Made by a program: the position numbers and the translations under genes
Source: Balneolales bacterium
GTDB lineage: Bacteria > Bacteroidota > Rhodothermia > Balneolales > Natronogracilivirgulaceae
Assembly: GCA_007131625.1 (NCBI GenBank)
Contig: SLQC01000307.1
Span: forward strand, 1 to 16,456
Reading direction: 5' to 3'
Length of the DNA: 16,456 nucleotides
Notes under the pieces: model-generated
The model's input: only the letters and a program-made list of their open reading frames with translations
What the model was told of the DNA's origin: nothing
The model's database searches: none
Shown here: in pieces, positions 14,514 through 16,456 of the stretch
How positions within the stretch are numbered: the first letter of the stretch is position 1
Layout: each line of letters opens with the position of its first letter

Positions 14514-15800
14514 TCAGAAGCTGATTACGGCTTCCATTACAAAACCGCTGAATTTGCCGTCTTCCCAGACGCCACTGGTAAACCCGTCATACTTTTGGGC
14601 TACATATTCGACTTTTGTCAAGACATTGTCGGTCAGGAACCAGCCACCACCAATATTGATGCGGGAAATATCTATCTCATCGCCATTGGCCCGCTCACCG
14701 GTTACAAGATTGTAACGTCCACCAAAGTAGAAATATTCATGCAAACCGAAGCGATATAGTAGCTCGGCACCGTATTGTTGAACCGTGCGGGTGTCAATTT
14801 CTGTACCGGTTTTACCGGATGCATTTTCAAAAAGCCCGAAGAATTCAAATCCGTGAAATTTGACAAAAGGGTTGATCATGATGGCTGTAATTTCGCCACC
14901 CTGCCGGTCGCTGAAACCGGGGTTGTAACGACCGCTCATGCGGTCGGCTTCCATGATGTCGTAGTACCGGGCACCTGCGCGATCAGCGGTATACAGGTTG
15001 ACGCCACCGCTCGGTCCACGGCATATGGGACAATAACGTTCACCCGACGTTTGCGATGTTGTATATACCGAACCGGTCAGGCGAACTCTGAGATCCATAT
15101 TTAATTGCCGGTCAAATCCCAATTTTCCAACAAAGGAAGGTCGAGGCACAGGATCGATTTTCACGGTGCTTTGGTTGAGTTTACCATTAGTCACACCAGC
15201 CATGGCAAGAAATCCGCTGTGTTGAAAGTAAACTTCACCAGCTACCTCGGTGGTGAAGGAGTCCATGATGTAATTACCGACAAACGGGTTGTGTAATGCC
15301 ATTCCGTTATCACTTCTACGAAAGTGTGCATCGCCGTAGTTGACTTCCATATGTCCAATCTTGATTGTCACGCGATCCATAATATCCGACAAAAAACCTT
15401 CCCGGATGAAGTCCAGCCGGTCAACCTGCATGTAACCGTCTTTTACCCACGCTTCGAGGTTATGACGGGAGGAGAGATAGGTTCTCAGATGCATTCGAAG
15501 ACCGTTGTGAAGTTGCACGTCAAGGTCAATGTTGGATGTAGCCAGGTTGAAGTTGGGAACCAGGTCATGGAGGTTCTCAGAGGCACCGCTTTGCGTAATT
15601 CCCTGAAACTGCAGGGTGTTGGCTCCACCGATTCGGAGCCGAAGTCCGTCAAATACCACATCGGTGGTTTTGGGTGCTTCGAAAGTATTCAGCCCGGTTT
15701 TGTCATTTGCGTTGTAATACTGAAGTGGCCCCATATTCTGGGCAGAAACTCCCGATACTGTAAAAAATAGTGTCAGAAACAGAAATAATAGTGTTTTCAT
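14514..15800 (-). CDS. Outer-membrane beta-barrel (porin-like) protein
   Basis: This is a 428-residue protein with a clear signal peptide, MKTLLFLFLTLFFTVSGVSA, cleaved before Gln21. The mature part alternates amphipathic aromatic strands (LRMHLRTYLSSRH, VTIKIGHMEVNYGDAHF, FEFFGLFENASG, YFYFGGRYNLV) and ends in a terminal Phe (VISF), as expected for an outer-membrane barrel recognised by the BAM machinery. The LYTADRAGARYYDIME block resembles a conserved element of uncharacterised Bacteroidota/Rhodothermota porin-like proteins. Preceding it is CPIC (C257, C260), the only two cysteines in the mature protein. The substrate is unknown. The start lies 31 bases after the MacB-type gene, so co-transcription is likely. 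Confidence 0.8.
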   Translation of the reverse strand: MKTLLFLFLTLFFTVSGVSAQNMGPLQYYNANDKTGLNTFEAPKTTDVVFDGLRLRIGGANTLQFQGITQSGASENLHDLVPNFNLATSNIDLDVQLHNGLRMHLRTYLSSRHNLEAWVKDGYMQVDRLDFIREGFLSDIMDRVTIKIGHMEVNYGDAHFRRSDNGMALHNPFVGNYIMDSFTTEVAGEVYFQHSGFLAMAGVTNGKLNQSTVKIDPVPRPSFVGKLGFDRQLNMDLRVRLTGSVYTTSQTSGERYCPICRGPSGGVNLYTADRAGARYYDIMEADRMSGRYNPGFSDRQGGEITAIMINPFVKFHGFEFFGLFENASGKTGTEIDTRTVQQYGAELLYRFGLHEYFYFGGRYNLVTGERANGDEIDISRINIGGGWFLTDNVLTKVEYVAQKYDGFTSGVWEDGKFSGFVMEAVISF

Positions 15801-15831
15801 GTGTTTTAAATTTTTATTGATTACTCAACTT

Positions 15832-16456
15832 TCAATCACTGCGCAGTGCTTCAATAGGATCAAGCAAAGATGCCTTACGGGCTGGATAAACCCCGAAAAA
15901 CAATCCGATACTCAAGGCAAACAGGAAGGCAAGAAGTACAGAAGTTATGGAAACGCTGGTTATCCAATTGGTAGCAGTACCGATAAGGATTGATCCTGCA
16001 AACCCGATGACTATACCAGCGACTCCTCCACCAATACTTAGCAGGGATGCTTCTAATAAAAACTGGAATAAGACATCTTTTTTTCGTGCCCCAACCGCCA
16101 TGCGTAATCCGATTTCATTGACACGTTCGCGAACAGAAATCAGCATGATTGCAAGAATTCCGATACCCCCGACAAACAGAGATACACCCGCGATGCTTCC
16201 GATCAACATGGTGAATGTGTCGGTAGTCTCCCGCTGCGCATTGAGCAATTCAAGTTGTGTATGAATGGTGAAATCATCAGGCTGGTCCCCGGTAAGCAAT
16301 CGATGACGTTCGCGCAGTATGTTTGCCATTTGCTCCGCAGCTTGATCCATGAAGTCACGATGCTGTACCTGTGTATATATCGTGCTTATATAAGTCAGAT
16401 TGAAGACCCTGCGAAGTGCTGTCCGTATCGGTATAAAAATCTGATCATCCTGATCA
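15832..16456 (-). CDS. MacB-type ABC transporter permease, C-terminal part
   Basis: This gene is partial: the frame stays open to the right edge and 207 residues are visible. An internal Met at 16350 is not the real start, because the upstream residues (DQDDQIFIPIRTALRRVF) match the family. The visible part is the end of the MacB periplasmic domain followed by the FtsX-like membrane domain. The block IGGIAGVSLFVGGIGI-type helix, ISVRERVNEIGLRMAVGAR, and two more hydrophobic helices are present, ending GVYPARKASLLDPIEALRSD, which is diagnostic of the MacB/FtsX family. Such permeases form mechanotransmission ABC systems for efflux or for lipoprotein and peptide handling across the envelope. The ATPase partner and any membrane-fusion protein are outside the window. 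Confidence 0.92.
   Translation of the reverse strand, partial: DQDDQIFIPIRTALRRVFNLTYISTIYTQVQHRDFMDQAAEQMANILRERHRLLTGDQPDDFTIHTQLELLNAQRETTDTFTMLIGSIAGVSLFVGGIGILAIMLISVRERVNEIGLRMAVGARKKDVLFQFLLEASLLSIGGGVAGIVIGFAGSILIGTATNWITSVSITSVLLAFLFALSIGLFFGVYPARKASLLDPIEALRSD

Noticed and set aside
16329..16350. ATG at 16350 as start of a 172-residue protein
   Set aside because: The frame is open to the window edge and the upstream residues match the MacB periplasmic domain, so the gene is simply cut by the window.

Overview
The window reads as an ordinary bacterial chromosome of moderate GC with AT-rich spacers. Shine-Dalgarno sequences are mostly weak. One secreted protein ends in a Por/type IX-like sorting domain of the 'QNYPNPFNPTT' class, and promoter-like motifs resemble the Bacteroidota TAnnTTTG type. 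Together these point to the Rhodothermota/Balneolota side of the Bacteroidota-Chlorobiota group. This placement is inferred from family style, not from a search.

Region by region. (1) 1-2458, minus strand: pyruvate dehydrogenase genes in the order E1 alpha, E1 beta, E2; E2 runs off the left edge and no E3 gene is visible. (2) 2729-5401, minus: full-length alanyl-tRNA synthetase (alaS). (3) 5612-7792, plus, divergent from alaS: an M3-family (Dcp-like) zinc metallopeptidase predicted to be a lipoprotein. (4) 7828-11437, plus: a small unrecognised ORF, then a metal-chelate/cobalamin-type ABC importer. It has a lipoprotein binding protein (BtuF/FepB-like) overlapping its FecCD/BtuC-type permease by ATGA, and then, after an AT-rich 138-bp gap, a FepC/BtuD-like ATPase. 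(5) 11668-13059, plus: a fusion of a TsaA/TrmO-like SAM-dependent domain with an FmdE-family domain carrying a C-terminal zinc finger. (6) 13101-16456, minus and convergent with the fusion gene: a GLUG-repeat secreted protein with a C-terminal sorting domain, an outer-membrane beta-barrel (porin-like) protein, and the C-terminal part of a MacB-type ABC permease that runs off the right edge.

How they may work together. The PDH genes are one metabolic operon and alaS is housekeeping. The most interesting block is 8001-13059, where a lipoprotein/FecCD importer is followed by a TrmO-like/FmdE fusion protein with many Cys and His residues. I read this as a candidate module for acquiring and handling a metal or metal complex. 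FmdE was named for genes next to the molybdenum formylmethanofuran dehydrogenase, but the window contains no methanogenesis gene, so the substrate here is unknown. The binding protein and both halves of the fusion protein carry low-complexity, locally repeated insertions: a Ser/Thr-Ser leader ahead of the signal peptide, a 12-residue tandem repeat inside the TrmO-like domain, and a long linker inside the zinc finger.
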